Source of the DNA: Segatella hominis
Lineage (GTDB): Bacteria > Bacteroidota > Bacteroidia > Bacteroidales > Bacteroidaceae
DNA: 64,000 nt
Reading direction: 5' to 3'
Assembly (NCBI RefSeq): GCF_004535825.1
Contig: NZ_SGVY01000009.1
Location: forward strand, 1 to 64,000
Shown here: piece by piece, positions 1-8,791 of the stretch
How positions within the stretch are numbered: the first letter of the stretch is position 1
How the letters are laid out: every line of letters begins with the position of its first letter
Translations under genes and position numbers: made by a program
The notes under the pieces: generated by a model
Database searches by the model: none
What the model was told of the DNA's origin: nothing
The model's input: the letters and a program-made list of their open reading frames with translations, nothing else

Positions 1-186
1 TTCCTTGCTCTTGCCCTCCAATCGGCTGGCACGAGGATTCCAAAGCGATGGAGTGCAAGACAACTTGCAGGAGAACTGCGCCATAGTCCTGTTCACCGTG
101 ATGCGTCCCATGATGGGAGCTTTTCCGTTCTTGTCCAATCCGCTCTTTTTTAGGTAGAGCAACACCTTGAATTTTTCGATTTTCAT
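1..186 (-). CDS. Tyrosine site-specific integrase, N-terminal part (cut by window edge)
   Basis: Only the first 62 codons are inside the window; the gene continues to the left. It begins MKIEKFKVLLYLKKSGLD and continues through KAPIMGRITVNR and SLWNPRASRLEGK. This is the pattern of the N-terminal arm-type DNA-binding domain of Bacteroidales conjugative-transposon integrases (variants of 'G.API..RITV...' followed by 'W....'). The family recombines attachment sites of integrative elements with a catalytic tyrosine. The catalytic domain is outside the window, so activity cannot be judged. The ATG at 184-186 lies directly beside a perfect 10-bp inverted repeat at 187-232, which probably belongs to its control or recombination region. 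It implies that an integrative element extends to the left. Confidence 0.75.
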   Translation of the reverse strand, partial: MKIEKFKVLLYLKKSGLDKNGKAPIMGRITVNRTMAQFSCKLSCTPSLWNPRASRLEGKSKE

Positions 187-232
187 AACGCTTACATTTT
201 GAGTGTGCAAATATAATCATTTTGTAAGCGTT
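187..232. repeat. 10-bp perfect inverted repeat at the integrase start
   Basis: AACGCTTACA (187-196) is matched by TGTAAGCGTT (223-232), separated by 26 bp. The left arm touches the integrase start codon. Its position suits an operator or a recombination site, but the sequence alone does not tell which. Confidence 0.7.
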
Positions 233-278
233 CCTTGATACGCAAAGCATTGAGAATCAGCGCAATAAAATCCGTTGA

Positions 279-404
279 TGCACAAAGTTGCCTTTCCGCA
301 TTGTTACCTGCTTTGCATAGGTAACTGTGGCTCACGATTTAGTAACTGAACTACTTCAATATTCCTCACTCGCTTGCTTTATGCCGATTTGGCAACTTTG
401 TGCA
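279..404. repeat. 14-bp perfect inverted repeat enclosing 98 bp
   Basis: TGCACAAAGTTGCC at 279-292 is repeated in reverse orientation as GGCAACTTTGTGCA at 391-404. The enclosed 98 bp contain a smaller hairpin (GTTACCT at 303-309, AGGTAAC at 319-325). I find no clear TAnnTTTG promoter inside on either strand. The rest of the 187-625 interval holds no convincing gene. Flanking by two integrase genes makes an invertible segment possible; a degenerate mobile-element end is the alternative. Confidence 0.7.
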
Positions 405-528
405 AATCTACTCATTCCCAACTGTTTACGTTCCAACCTCTCTTATTCTCCTTTGGCTGCTTTAGAGCTTTATGTTAAAAATACATAATCAGCGGATTAC
501 AAAAATGAAATCACATTTTCCTAAGGAG

Positions 529-605
529 TTTCTCCCTTCTTGTAGCAGCTCCCCAAAGTGGAACACGAAAAATCCAGAGTATGGTGCACTTGATGAAGGG
601 AGAAA
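529..605. repeat. 11-bp perfect inverted repeat downstream of recombinase gene
   Basis: TTTCTCCCTTC (529-539) and GAAGGGAGAAA (595-605) enclose 55 bp. The right arm ends 20 bp before the stop codon of the minus-strand recombinase at 626. A terminator is unlikely because the loop is 55 nt and no T-run follows on the minus strand; a recombination site is possible. Confidence 0.65.
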
Positions 606-625
606 TCGAGTATAGGCTCTGCTTT

Positions 626-1594
626 TTATATTCCTATATCTTGCATCAATGATTGGTTGGCAGAAGCCAGATTGGAATCAAAAAGACTTTTTATATAAAC
701 GAAGGTGGTGGAAGTCTTGGTATGTCCTAATGCCTTTCCGATTAATCCAATATCCATGTTATGCTGATAGGCGATACTCGCCCACGAGTGTCGAACCACA
801 TAAGAGGAAAGAGGGATAGATGAAGAAATCTTTTTGGAAAGAACATGCAACGAGTAGTTGTATTGGCGCAACCGACGAAGATATTCACGATGAAGCAAGT
901 CAGGGGATTGAGTCGTTAACAACGGGAAAACATAGATGGAGTCAGAAGAACTATATCGTGAGATAATAGCTTGCATAGCTGGGACGAGGGCAATACTGAT
1001 AGGCTGACCAGTCTTATGTCGAGCATATCGGATGACGTTATCTTTCATCTGGCTTTTCTTTAAGTAAGCAATATCAACAAAAGGCATCCCCATTGCATAA
1101 AAACTAAAAATAAAGATATCTCGAGACATCGCCAAGGTAGAACCCTCTTCCAAGTCCAAATCATGGAGTTTGCGGATTTCACTTTCGGTAATACTTCGTT
1201 TGGCAGTCTTCGTTCTTCCTGTGAAAGCTTTTGTAAAAGGACACACATCATCATTCGAAGAATATTCCTCTGCCCACCGATTGTACATTGCTCGTAAGGA
1301 TCGAAGATAGGCCGAAATCGTATTGAGGCAAATACCCTTGTCACTTAGCCATCGCTGATAAAGCTCTACCTCTTGACTATCCATCTCAGAGAAAGTCCAG
1401 TCTTCACGTTGCAAGAACTTTGTCCAAGAGCGAGCCGCAGTCAAATAATTACTCGCAGTCTTGAACTTCTCCTCTTTCTTCAGCATTTCCACTTGGGAAT
1501 GTACTATTTTCCATCCTAATACTTTTTTCTCCTTTTTCGTTGCAGCTTGTTTCTTGCCCTTACCAAGACTAAATTCAAATTTGAAATACATCAT
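626..1594 (-). CDS. Tyrosine recombinase, Bacteroidales integrase/DNA-invertase type
   Basis: The 322-residue protein has a SAM-like core-binding domain (about residues 35-120; KTASNYLTAARSWTKFL, NTISAYLRSLRAMYNRW) and a C-terminal catalytic domain. Expected catalytic positions are visible: the first Arg region is replaced by a short segment near MGMPFVDIAYL, followed by YARHKTGQ, SSYVVRHSWAS (box II; Tyr instead of the usual His, normal in Bacteroidales), LGHTKTSTTFVYI with the nucleophile Tyr. The length of about 320 residues, without an arm-binding domain, fits the short recombinases that in Bacteroides often invert promoters or shuffle surface-protein genes, rather than conjugative-transposon integrases (about 400). 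It is divergent from susC with a 231-bp gap. The start is the first of two consecutive ATGs. Target sites are unknown. Confidence 0.85.
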   Translation of the reverse strand: MMYFKFEFSLGKGKKQAATKKEKKVLGWKIVHSQVEMLKKEEKFKTASNYLTAARSWTKFLQREDWTFSEMDSQEVELYQRWLSDKGICLNTISAYLRSLRAMYNRWAEEYSSNDDVCPFTKAFTGRTKTAKRSITESEIRKLHDLDLEEGSTLAMSRDIFIFSFYAMGMPFVDIAYLKKSQMKDNVIRYARHKTGQPISIALVPAMQAIISRYSSSDSIYVFPLLTTQSPDLLHREYLRRLRQYNYSLHVLSKKISSSIPLSSYVVRHSWASIAYQHNMDIGLIGKALGHTKTSTTFVYIKSLFDSNLASANQSLMQDIGI

Positions 1595-1825
1595 AATCTT
1601 TTATTTTTTATTATTAGACATACGGGGTTATACCCGATTAGTACATAAATACTATAAATATTTGGGACGTAATAGACGGAATCATCCAAAAACGCTCCAA
1701 TTTCACCACCTCGGGACAAGAGGTAGAGAAAGCATTCTTAGGTATCTCCCAAATAAAGAATACCTTGTGATATGTAGAGAAAGAAATAACATTATATATT
1801 AATTTTTTAAAAGAGAGAGAGATTT
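1595..1825. promoter_or_regulatory. Divergent control region between recombinase and susC
   Basis: This 231-bp gap must hold the promoters of both genes. A weak -7-like match (AATATTTG, about 1656-1663) points toward susC. Short dyads occur: GGGT-TAT-ACCC near 1625, ACCTC/GAGGT at 1708-1724, and AGGTAT/ATACCT around 1740-1765. None is strong, and no clear full-consensus promoter is seen. Confidence 0.4.
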
Positions 1826-4800
1826 ATGGAAAAAAGACTCATGACAGTAGCCGCAGCCATAGCCGTTAGTACGAGCATGGCGTTTGCGCAAAGTCAAATC
1901 TCTGGTAAGGTTACCTCTTCTGATGATGGTCAACCTATTGTTGGCGCATCCATCAAAATTGTAGGTACCAATACCGGTACTATTACCGACATTGATGGTA
2001 ATTTCTCATTGAACGCTCCTGCTGGTGCCAAGCTGGAAGTAACCTACCTCGGTATGTTGCCTCAGACAGTAAAGGCTGGTCAGAAGATGAAGATTGTATT
2101 GGAAGCGGATAACAAGACTCTTGATGAGGTCGTAGTTACCGCAATGGGTATTTCTCGTGATAAGAAAGCCCTCGGTTATGCTTCACAGAAATTAGGCTCT
2201 GAAGATCTGAACATTGCTGGTACTAGCTCTTTGGCAAGTGCTATGCAGGGTAAGTTGACTGGTGTTGACATTCGTCAGTCTTCTGGTGCTCCTGGTGCAT
2301 CTTCTCAGATTGTAATCCGTGGTGCCCGTTCATTCTCTGGCGATAACACTCCTCTTTACGTGGTAGATGGTATGCCTATCGCTTCTTCCACAGATTTTGA
2401 TATGGATGCGCTTAATGGTGGTGTAGTAGGTTCAGATAAAGCAAACCGTTCTATCGATATCAACCCTGATGATATCGAGAGCATTGACGTGCTGAAGGGT
2501 CAGGCAGCTTCTGCCCTCTATGGTATCCGTGCATCTAATGGTGTAATCATCATTACCACCAAGCGTGGTAAGGCTAATGGTGGTCGCCCTCAGATAACAT
2601 TTACCACAGACTTGAGTGCTCAGACTGTCAGCAAGAAGTTCGAACGTCAGAATATTTATGCTCAAGGTAATAGTATAAATGCTTATGACCCATCATCTTC
2701 TTTGACTTGGGGTCCTAAGATTGCTGATTTGGCTAACGATGCTACTTATGGTGGTAACACAGACAATAGATATACTCAGACTTATGGCAAGCATGCGGGT
2801 ATGTACTATAACCCTAAGTATGCAGCGGCTGGACTTGACGGTTGGACTACTCCACAGATTTATGATAATGTAGGTGATTTCTTTGATACAGGTTTCACCC
2901 AGAACTCTAATTTGAGTATTTCTCAGAAGAATGGCAACTTGGCTTATTCTTTCGGTATTGGTGATACATACCAGACAGGTATCATCCCTTCTACTGGTAT
3001 GATGCGTACTACTGCACGTGGTGCCGTTGACTTTGAAATCAACAAGCAGTGGAAGACTGGTTTCTCTGCTAACTATAGCGCTACCAAGATTACATCTGCT
3101 CCAGGTGCCAACAGCGGTATAATGAACGTAGTTTATTCAGCTCCTTCAGAGTACAACCTGAAGGGAACTCCTACCCATGCGCCAAACGATCCGACAAGTC
3201 AGATTTCCTTCCGTAATTTATCATTCAATAACCCATATTGGTGGAAGGACAATAATGAGTATAAGCAGCACACCAATCGTGTGTTCGGTAATGCCTATCT
3301 TGAGTATCGTCCAAACTTCGGCTGGGATACAGAGCGTTACAATCTGGTAATCCGTGAACAGGCTGGTCTTGATATTTATACTACTAATAATAGTGATGTA
3401 TATGAGAAGGGATCTGCACAAAATTCAGGTGGTGAGATAGAGAACTATGGTGTTCAGCACAATATCTTCAACAACCTTTTTACAGCTAACTTCACTGCTA
3501 AGTTGGGTGCAAACAACGAGTGGGACTTCGGTGCATTGCTCGGTTCTGAGTTCAACCACGACTATCAGCGTCACTGGGATTATGATGGAACCAATTTCCT
3601 TTTCTATGGTCAGCCTACTATGACCAATACCACAGTTAAGCCAGTAACAGAGGAATATCAGGCTCAAGAGCGTACCGTAGGTTTCTTCGGTCAATTATCT
3701 TTGAGCTATGCTAATCAGGTTTATCTGACAGTGACTGGTCGTAACGATATCGTTTCTACCATGCCACGCAACAACCGCAGTTTCTTCTATCCATCTGTAT
3801 CACTCGGTTGGATTTTCACAGAGCTTCCAGCTTTGAAGGATAATCACATCCTTTCTTATGGTAAACTTCGTGCATCTTTCGCTCAGGTAGGTCAGGCTGG
3901 TCACTATTATAGCAACTACTATTATGTGCCAAGCTATGGTAGCGGTATGTATGGTCTTACACCAATTAGCTATCCAATGAATGGAGTAAGTTCTTATGTG
4001 CCTTTCTACGTGAAGTATGACCCTAACCTGAAGCCACAGAACACCGTGAACTGGGAGTTTGGCGCTGACTTGAACTTCTTCGACAATCGTGTTCGTTTGG
4101 AATATACAGCCAGCTATCAGGATATCAAGGATCAGATCTTCGATGTTCCTACAGGCGGTTCTACAGGTTATCAGTACCTCCGTACCAATGCCGGTGAGAT
4201 GACCACATGGTCTCATGAGTTTGCCATCAACGCAAGCATCATCCAGACCAAGGATTGGGATTTGGATCTTGGCGTAAACTTCACCAAGCTGACCAACAAG
4301 GTTAAGTCTTTGGCTGATGGCGTAGAGAGTATCATGTTGGGTGGTTTCCAAGAACCACAGATACGTGCTCAGGCAGGTTATACTTATCCGAACATCTATG
4401 GTGTAGGTTTCCAGCGCGATGAGCAGGGACGCCTGTTGCTCCAGGATGGTCTTCCTATCGGTACTGCCGGAAGCCAGAATCTGGGTGAGTGTACTCCAGA
4501 TTTCAATATGGGCTTCAACCTGAAGGCTCGCTGGAAGCGCCTGTCTTTGAGTGCAACCATGGATTGGCAGAAGGGTGGCAAGATGTATAACGGTACACTC
4601 TTGACACTGAACTACTTCGGTGCAACCAAGCAATCTATCCCATACCACGAGGGTACTATGGTAGCTGAGGGTATTGATATTGCAACAGGTGAACCAAACA
4701 AGGTTGAGGTAAGTAAGCAGGATTACTGGATGGCTTACAATAACGTGACTGAGGCAGGTATCTACGACCGTAGCTTCCTGAAGCTCCGCGACGTAACCTT

Positions 4801-4996
4801 GAGTTACCAGCTTCCTAAGTTTGCTGGCATCGACATCTCTGTATATGGTTTCGCACGCAACGTGCTTCTCTGGTCAAAGATGAAGGATCTGGATCCAGAG
4901 TCTTCTCAGGGTAATGGTAATATGAGTGGTACTTTCGAGCGTTTCTCTGTGCCAAATACTTCAAGCTTCGGTGGTGGTTTCAAGATTACATTCTAA
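1826..4996 (+). CDS. SusC/RagA-family TonB-dependent outer-membrane transporter
   Basis: A 1056-residue outer-membrane beta-barrel that, with its SusD partner, imports glycan or other oligomers across the outer membrane using TonB energy. It has a signal peptide ending in MAFAQ (residues 1-22), a carboxypeptidase-regulatory-like domain (about 25-105; ISGKVTSSDDGQPIVGASIK), then a plug domain (about 105-245) with the family signatures QIVIRGARSF, PLYVVDGMPI and ALYGIRASNGVIIITTKRG. The C-terminus ends in aromatic-rich GGGFKITF, as expected for a barrel strand. The pair stands alone, with no glycosidase, sigma factor or sensor beside it, so the substrate cannot be inferred. A divergent recombinase sits 231 bp upstream, which raises the possibility of phase variation. 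Confidence 0.95.
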   Translation: MEKRLMTVAAAIAVSTSMAFAQSQISGKVTSSDDGQPIVGASIKIVGTNTGTITDIDGNFSLNAPAGAKLEVTYLGMLPQTVKAGQKMKIVLEADNKTLDEVVVTAMGISRDKKALGYASQKLGSEDLNIAGTSSLASAMQGKLTGVDIRQSSGAPGASSQIVIRGARSFSGDNTPLYVVDGMPIASSTDFDMDALNGGVVGSDKANRSIDINPDDIESIDVLKGQAASALYGIRASNGVIIITTKRGKANGGRPQITFTTDLSAQTVSKKFERQNIYAQGNSINAYDPSSSLTWGPKIADLANDATYGGNTDNRYTQTYGKHAGMYYNPKYAAAGLDGWTTPQIYDNVGDFFDTGFTQNSNLSISQKNGNLAYSFGIGDTYQTGIIPSTGMMRTTARGAVDFEINKQWKTGFSANYSATKITSAPGANSGIMNVVYSAPSEYNLKGTPTHAPNDPTSQISFRNLSFNNPYWWKDNNEYKQHTNRVFGNAYLEYRPNFGWDTERYNLVIREQAGLDIYTTNNSDVYEKGSAQNSGGEIENYGVQHNIFNNLFTANFTAKLGANNEWDFGALLGSEFNHDYQRHWDYDGTNFLFYGQPTMTNTTVKPVTEEYQAQERTVGFFGQLSLSYANQVYLTVTGRNDIVSTMPRNNRSFFYPSVSLGWIFTELPALKDNHILSYGKLRASFAQVGQAGHYYSNYYYVPSYGSGMYGLTPISYPMNGVSSYVPFYVKYDPNLKPQNTVNWEFGADLNFFDNRVRLEYTASYQDIKDQIFDVPTGGSTGYQYLRTNAGEMTTWSHEFAINASIIQTKDWDLDLGVNFTKLTNKVKSLADGVESIMLGGFQEPQIRAQAGYTYPNIYGVGFQRDEQGRLLLQDGLPIGTAGSQNLGECTPDFNMGFNLKARWKRLSLSATMDWQKGGKMYNGTLLTLNYFGATKQSIPYHEGTMVAEGIDIATGEPNKVEVSKQDYWMAYNNVTEAGIYDRSFLKLRDVTLSYQLPKFAGIDISVYGFARNVLLWSKMKDLDPESSQGNGNMSGTFERFSVPNTSSFGGGFKITF

Positions 4997-5052
4997 TCGG
5001 CTGACCCACTTCGGAATCATTTAAAGTATCAATATTAATAAAGGATAAAACA

Positions 5053-6594
5053 ATGATGAATTTTAAGAATATATTTGGCATCTTGGCTATCTCTGCAGTT
5101 TCTATGATGACTGTATCTTGCTCAGAGGATATCATGGACAGAATCAACAAAGACGAGGCTCACCCAGGTGAAAGCGTTGTTTCTGCCAAGTTCCAGCTCA
5201 CAGATGCCATCGTTTCTAGTGTTTTCACTACCAACACAGGTAACTTCGCCTGGTATGTTGCTTCTTATACAGAGCAAATCCTGGGTACAGGTAACAACCA
5301 GCTTAAGAATGCAGAGCTCCGCAGCATCAATGAGATTGCTGCTGCTTCTACTTTCGATAATGAGTGGAACGGTACTTATCTTAACCTCAACAACATTCAG
5401 CAGATGATTGCTAAGTGTGAAGAGGGCGGCAATAGCGCCGGACAGCTTGATGTCATGGCGATGGGTCAGATTCTGGCAACTTACGATTGGGGAATCATGA
5501 CCGATTTGTTTGGTAACATTCCTTGCTCTGAGGCTTTCAAGGTATCTGCTCCTAAGCTCGATTCTCAGGAAGATATTTACAAGCACATCCTGGAATTGCT
5601 GGATGCTGCCAAGGGTAATCTGGATCAGGCTATTGCCGGCAAGATGAAGAATGCTGGTGCCTACGATGTCTTGTTCAATGGCAACTTGACTCAGTGGCGT
5701 GGACTTGCTCATGCCTTGAAGGCTCGCTATCTCTTGCATGAGGTAGGTCGTGCTGCCGATAAGAATGCACAATATGCACAGATTCTGAAAGAGGCTAATG
5801 CTGCTGTAGCTGATGGCTTCGATGGTGCAAACCTGAATATCTTCGATGGCAACAACCAGATTGATGCATGGTCTGCTTACTGGTATAGCCGTGAGTATAG
5901 TGCTTCATCCAAGACTGTTGATGACTTGATGGTAGCTCGTCAGGACCCACGTGAGGCTATCTATAATTATAATGGTGCAGACTACTATGGTGATCCTAGC
6001 CGGTTGGGCTTGATGACTCCTGGTGACAAGGAAGCAGCCGGTGCAACCAGTGCTACCAATTTCCCTTTCTGGTTCTTGAATGGTATCAGCGAGGTTAAGA
6101 TTCCTAGCCATTTGATGAGCAAGTCTGAACTTTACTTCATCATCGCAGAGGTAAAGGCTCGCTTGGGTCAGGATGCCAAGGCTGATTTCGAAACAGCAGT
6201 TAAGGCTTCTCTTGCCGACTATGCTACTGTAGGTGCTACAGAGTTCAGCGCTGAGGATGTTGCTGCTTATCTTGCTGGCGAGACTGCTGCTAAGTTTGCT
6301 GCAAATCCATTGAACGAGATTTTGGTTCAGAAGTATATCGCCCAGACTCGTGACGAGCAGTTGGAGACCTTCAACGATATGCGCCGTTGCAACTATCTTG
6401 ATGGCAGCTATCCTGTAGCTATGACCAACCCTAACAATACTCAGGCTGGTCAGAACCGTTTGCCACTTCGTTTGCCTTATGGTTCAAGTGATGTTCTTTC
6501 AAACCCTAACGTGAAGGAAGCTTTCGGTTCAGGAAATGATGCCGGTAAGTATATCTTCACCGAAAATGTATGGTGGGCTGGTGGTAGCCGCTAA
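5053..6594 (+). CDS. SusD/RagB-family surface lipoprotein
   Basis: A 513-residue lipoprotein that acts as the substrate-binding lid of the SusC transporter encoded 56 bp upstream. The lipobox ends at Cys23 (MMTVSCSED). The helical body shows SusD-type TPR-like features, e.g. TYDWGIMTDLFGNIPCSEAF, GLAHALKARYLLH, ELYFIIAEVKARLG and the C-terminal LVQKYIAQTRDEQLETFNDMRR. The last group resembles the SusD-like_2 branch more than classical starch-binding SusD. It is surely cotranscribed with susC and is followed by a strong terminator. Confidence 0.92.
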   Translation: MMNFKNIFGILAISAVSMMTVSCSEDIMDRINKDEAHPGESVVSAKFQLTDAIVSSVFTTNTGNFAWYVASYTEQILGTGNNQLKNAELRSINEIAAASTFDNEWNGTYLNLNNIQQMIAKCEEGGNSAGQLDVMAMGQILATYDWGIMTDLFGNIPCSEAFKVSAPKLDSQEDIYKHILELLDAAKGNLDQAIAGKMKNAGAYDVLFNGNLTQWRGLAHALKARYLLHEVGRAADKNAQYAQILKEANAAVADGFDGANLNIFDGNNQIDAWSAYWYSREYSASSKTVDDLMVARQDPREAIYNYNGADYYGDPSRLGLMTPGDKEAAGATSATNFPFWFLNGISEVKIPSHLMSKSELYFIIAEVKARLGQDAKADFETAVKASLADYATVGATEFSAEDVAAYLAGETAAKFAANPLNEILVQKYIAQTRDEQLETFNDMRRCNYLDGSYPVAMTNPNNTQAGQNRLPLRLPYGSSDVLSNPNVKEAFGSGNDAGKYIFTENVWWAGGSR

Positions 6595-6614
6595 CCCATT
6601 TTAAAATCATAAAT

Positions 6615-6663
6615 AAAGGTGTATCCTTATTGCTCAATACAATGGGCAAAGGGATACACCTTT
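6615..6663. terminator. Bidirectional terminator after susD
   Basis: A 12-bp perfect stem, AAAGGTGTATCC (6615-6626) with GGATACACCTTT (6652-6663), is extended by pairing inside the loop (TTGCTCA/TGGGCAA) and followed by a T-run. It lies between convergent genes and can serve both. Confidence 0.9.
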
Positions 6664-6712
6664 TTCTTTTTATCTCTCTCAAACATTTTCGACCTGCATG
6701 GTTGAAATAGTT

Positions 6713-8470
6713 TTATATCTCCTCGCAAGCCACCATTTCCGCTCCGCGGTAGATAACCACCAGCTTGTGGAGCTTTGTGGTCTTTACCGCCTCTCTGACC
6801 ATATCACTGTCCGCATAGCGGGAGATTTGAGCTGAAGCCTCCTCGAAGAGCTTTTTTACTTGCTCGTCTGTGGTCTGGCTCTTGCAATATTTCAACTCGA
6901 TGATATATGAATCTACCATGTCCTTGTAGATGTCACAGAGCGGAGAGAGGAAGATGTCGGCATAGCCGCCGTCATTGTCCAGCTCAGAGATAGGGCGATA
7001 GAACTTGTTTTGGCTTGTCATCGCCAAGGTGAAGCCATGAACGAAAGCCTCTCCCTTCTGCTTGTCTCGCTGGGAGGAATACTTCTTCAGGCAGTCGGCT
7101 ATATACTCAAAGTATGGCTTGTATTCTCCATGATAAGCCAGTTTGCTCTCCAGTTTACCCTTGCTATATCTATCATATACCAAGTCATTCTCCTTATAGG
7201 TGTCGAGCAGGTAGGTGTACATCTGGTCACGCACCACCTCATTCGGGATGATGAACTTGGTCTCACCATCATAAGTTCCGTCTATCGTTACCATGCCGAA
7301 ATAGAACAGCAGGCTGAGGAAGTTGTCGGGGTCGTTGATTCGCTCGGCAGGGAAGTTCTCGTTGAGCGTACCCGTCACGAATCCCTGGGTCACCAACTGC
7401 TGGATGATGCTGGCGTCGTGGGCGAACTCCTTGTCGTGGCGGATGAGCATTCGCATCTTGTCATAGTCGATACGGATGTTGGTCTCCACCATGGAGTCGG
7501 GAATATCGTACTCATTATCTATATAGTTGCTAATGAAATTGAGCACCATCACGGAGTTGTACATTGTGGTCTTGCCATAGCTCTTGATGGCAAAGCAATA
7601 GTTGTCGTACCATGGCTTCATCACCTTGATCAGCTCATCGGTGGTATGATTGAACGGCAGTACGCTGCCGTAATAATTCAGCATCTCTCTCACTTCTTCC
7701 TCGGTAAATCCCGTCATCTCATTGAATTTTGGGTTTAGGGAATAGTTGGTTCCGATGTTGAATCCGCTGGTCAGGTCATCCATGGTCACAGGGCTTACTC
7801 CCGTAACGAACACTCTGCCCAGGGTATTGCCAGCCGCACCCTTGATGGTGTTGAAGAACTGGCGCAAGTATCCCTCTCCGTGGGTCTGGTTGCGATACCT
7901 CACAAGATGCTCCTCATGGGCGAGAATCATGTTGGTGAAGTTGTCGTACTCATCGATGTAGAGATAAATCTTCTTTCCCACCTCCTGGCATTTCTGGCAA
8001 AGAAACCTCAACTTGGATACCGCATCAGGCTCCTTTTCCAATCCTTCCTTGGTATCAGCAGGAAGAATATGTGCATAGATGTCACAAAAGAAATTGAATA
8101 CAAGGCGACAATGGTTGTCCAGTCCATCCTTATAATCATCCAATCCTGCTGCCACCTCGGCAAAATTGAGGCGGATGATGAGATAAGTATTATGCTCCGG
8201 TGTAGGATTCTGCCCGATGTAAAGCTTGCCAAAGATTTCTTCAAACTTGTCTTTCTTGTTGATATCATAGTAATTCTCAAGCATGGAGAGGGTGAGTGTC
8301 TTGCCGAAACGGCGAGGGCGAATGAAGAAGAAATACTTGTTGGATTCTTCTATTTGCTCTATGAAAGGAGTCTTGTCCACATAGTAACAATCCTCTTTTA
8401 TAATATCCTCAAAATTCTGCATGCCGTATGGTATGCGCTTGCGATAAATGCGTTTTGGTCTTACTATCAT
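6713..8470 (-). CDS. AAA-ATPase-like / PD-(D/E)XK nuclease family protein
   Basis: A 585-residue protein of the family, very common in Bacteroidota, that joins an AAA-ATPase-like domain (N-terminal two thirds) to a C-terminal PD-(D/E)XK-type domain. The Walker A-like stretch is RPRRFGKTLTLS (residues 51-62), preceded by the typical entry CYYVDKTPFIEQI. A Walker B-like IYLYIDEYDNF follows near 165. The nuclease-like motif is GYADIFLSP...YIIELKYCK near residues 505-533. The biological function of the family is not established; it is often present in several copies and suspected to be selfish or defence related. A consensus promoter lies directly upstream, and it stands alone between a susD and a mobile-element remnant. 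Confidence 0.8.
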   Translation of the reverse strand: MIVRPKRIYRKRIPYGMQNFEDIIKEDCYYVDKTPFIEQIEESNKYFFFIRPRRFGKTLTLSMLENYYDINKKDKFEEIFGKLYIGQNPTPEHNTYLIIRLNFAEVAAGLDDYKDGLDNHCRLVFNFFCDIYAHILPADTKEGLEKEPDAVSKLRFLCQKCQEVGKKIYLYIDEYDNFTNMILAHEEHLVRYRNQTHGEGYLRQFFNTIKGAAGNTLGRVFVTGVSPVTMDDLTSGFNIGTNYSLNPKFNEMTGFTEEEVREMLNYYGSVLPFNHTTDELIKVMKPWYDNYCFAIKSYGKTTMYNSVMVLNFISNYIDNEYDIPDSMVETNIRIDYDKMRMLIRHDKEFAHDASIIQQLVTQGFVTGTLNENFPAERINDPDNFLSLLFYFGMVTIDGTYDGETKFIIPNEVVRDQMYTYLLDTYKENDLVYDRYSKGKLESKLAYHGEYKPYFEYIADCLKKYSSQRDKQKGEAFVHGFTLAMTSQNKFYRPISELDNDGGYADIFLSPLCDIYKDMVDSYIIELKYCKSQTTDEQVKKLFEEASAQISRYADSDMVREAVKTTKLHKLVVIYRGAEMVACEEI

Positions 8471-8505
8471 AACTCAGTTTGATTATTCGTTTTTGAATCT
8501 GATGG

Positions 8506-8537
8506 CAAAGATAATACTTTATCTCCTAATTTCCAAA
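8506..8537 (-). promoter_or_regulatory. Consensus promoter of the AAA-ATPase gene
   Basis: Read on the minus strand: TTTG (8537-8534), 20 nt, TATCTTTG (8513-8506). Both elements match the Bacteroidales primary sigma factor consensus exactly; the start codon is 35 bp downstream. Confidence 0.8.
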
Positions 8538-8673
8538 ACTTTTCCCGAAAAATCCTTGCATCTTTCAGAAGAATTATAAGGGCATTCTTGCTATTGGGCA
8601 GGTAACAAACCTACCCTCCCAGTTATCCCTTGCTAAAACTTTTCTCCTCATTTCCTTGCATCTTTCAGAAGAA
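8535..8673 (+). repeat. Two direct repeats with exact 100-bp period
   Basis: A 39-bp unit beginning AAAACTTTTC and ending TTGCATCTTTCAGAAGAA occurs at 8535-8573 and again at 8635-8673, with an identical 3' half and a diverged middle. The first copy overlaps the -33 element of the minus-strand gene, and the second carries the -33 element of the rightward promoter. A local duplication of a promoter region is the likely origin. Confidence 0.8.
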
Positions 8674-8686
8674 AAGCGTATCTTTG
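8655..8686 (+). promoter_or_regulatory. Promoter reading toward the Rpn remnant and SGNH hydrolase
   Basis: CTTG (8655-8658), 20 nt, TATCTTTG (8679-8686). It probably once served the nuclease gene whose remnant follows; it may now drive the SGNH hydrolase through a leader of about 330 nt. Confidence 0.65.
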
Positions 8687-8690
8687 CATA

Positions 8691-8749
8691 AGATTAGCTG
8701 CGCTCGGCAATCTGAAAGTAAACTTTCATTGCGCTCGCTGGCATAATCT
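8691..8749. repeat. Nested dyad element with GCGCTCG direct repeats
   Basis: AGATTA (8691) and TAATCT (8744) enclose two direct copies of GCGCTCG (8700, 8731) and the palindrome GAAAGT-AA-ACTTTC (8714-8727). The compact symmetric layout suggests a mobile or regulatory DNA element attached to the Rpn-type gene remnant that follows. Confidence 0.6.
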
Positions 8750-8791
8750 TTGCAGCACGAATGTTGAATCATTTTAAAAAGAGGAATCAAA

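Noticed and set aside
279-404. Complete insertion sequence bounded by 14-bp terminal repeats
   Set aside because: The enclosed 98 bp encode nothing and no target-site duplication is seen; too small for an autonomous IS, though a tiny non-autonomous element remains possible.
529-605. Terminator for the recombinase gene
   Set aside because: The loop would be 55 nt and no T-run follows on the minus strand; treated as an inverted repeat of unknown role.
1461-1802. Plus-strand 113-codon frame over the recombinase start
   Set aside because: It overlaps the recombinase antisense and has no family features; best explained as a shadow frame plus intergenic sequence.
3800-4648. 282-codon minus-strand frame inside susC
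   Set aside because: Antisense to a clear SusC barrel; composition follows the complement of coding DNA and there is no promoter.
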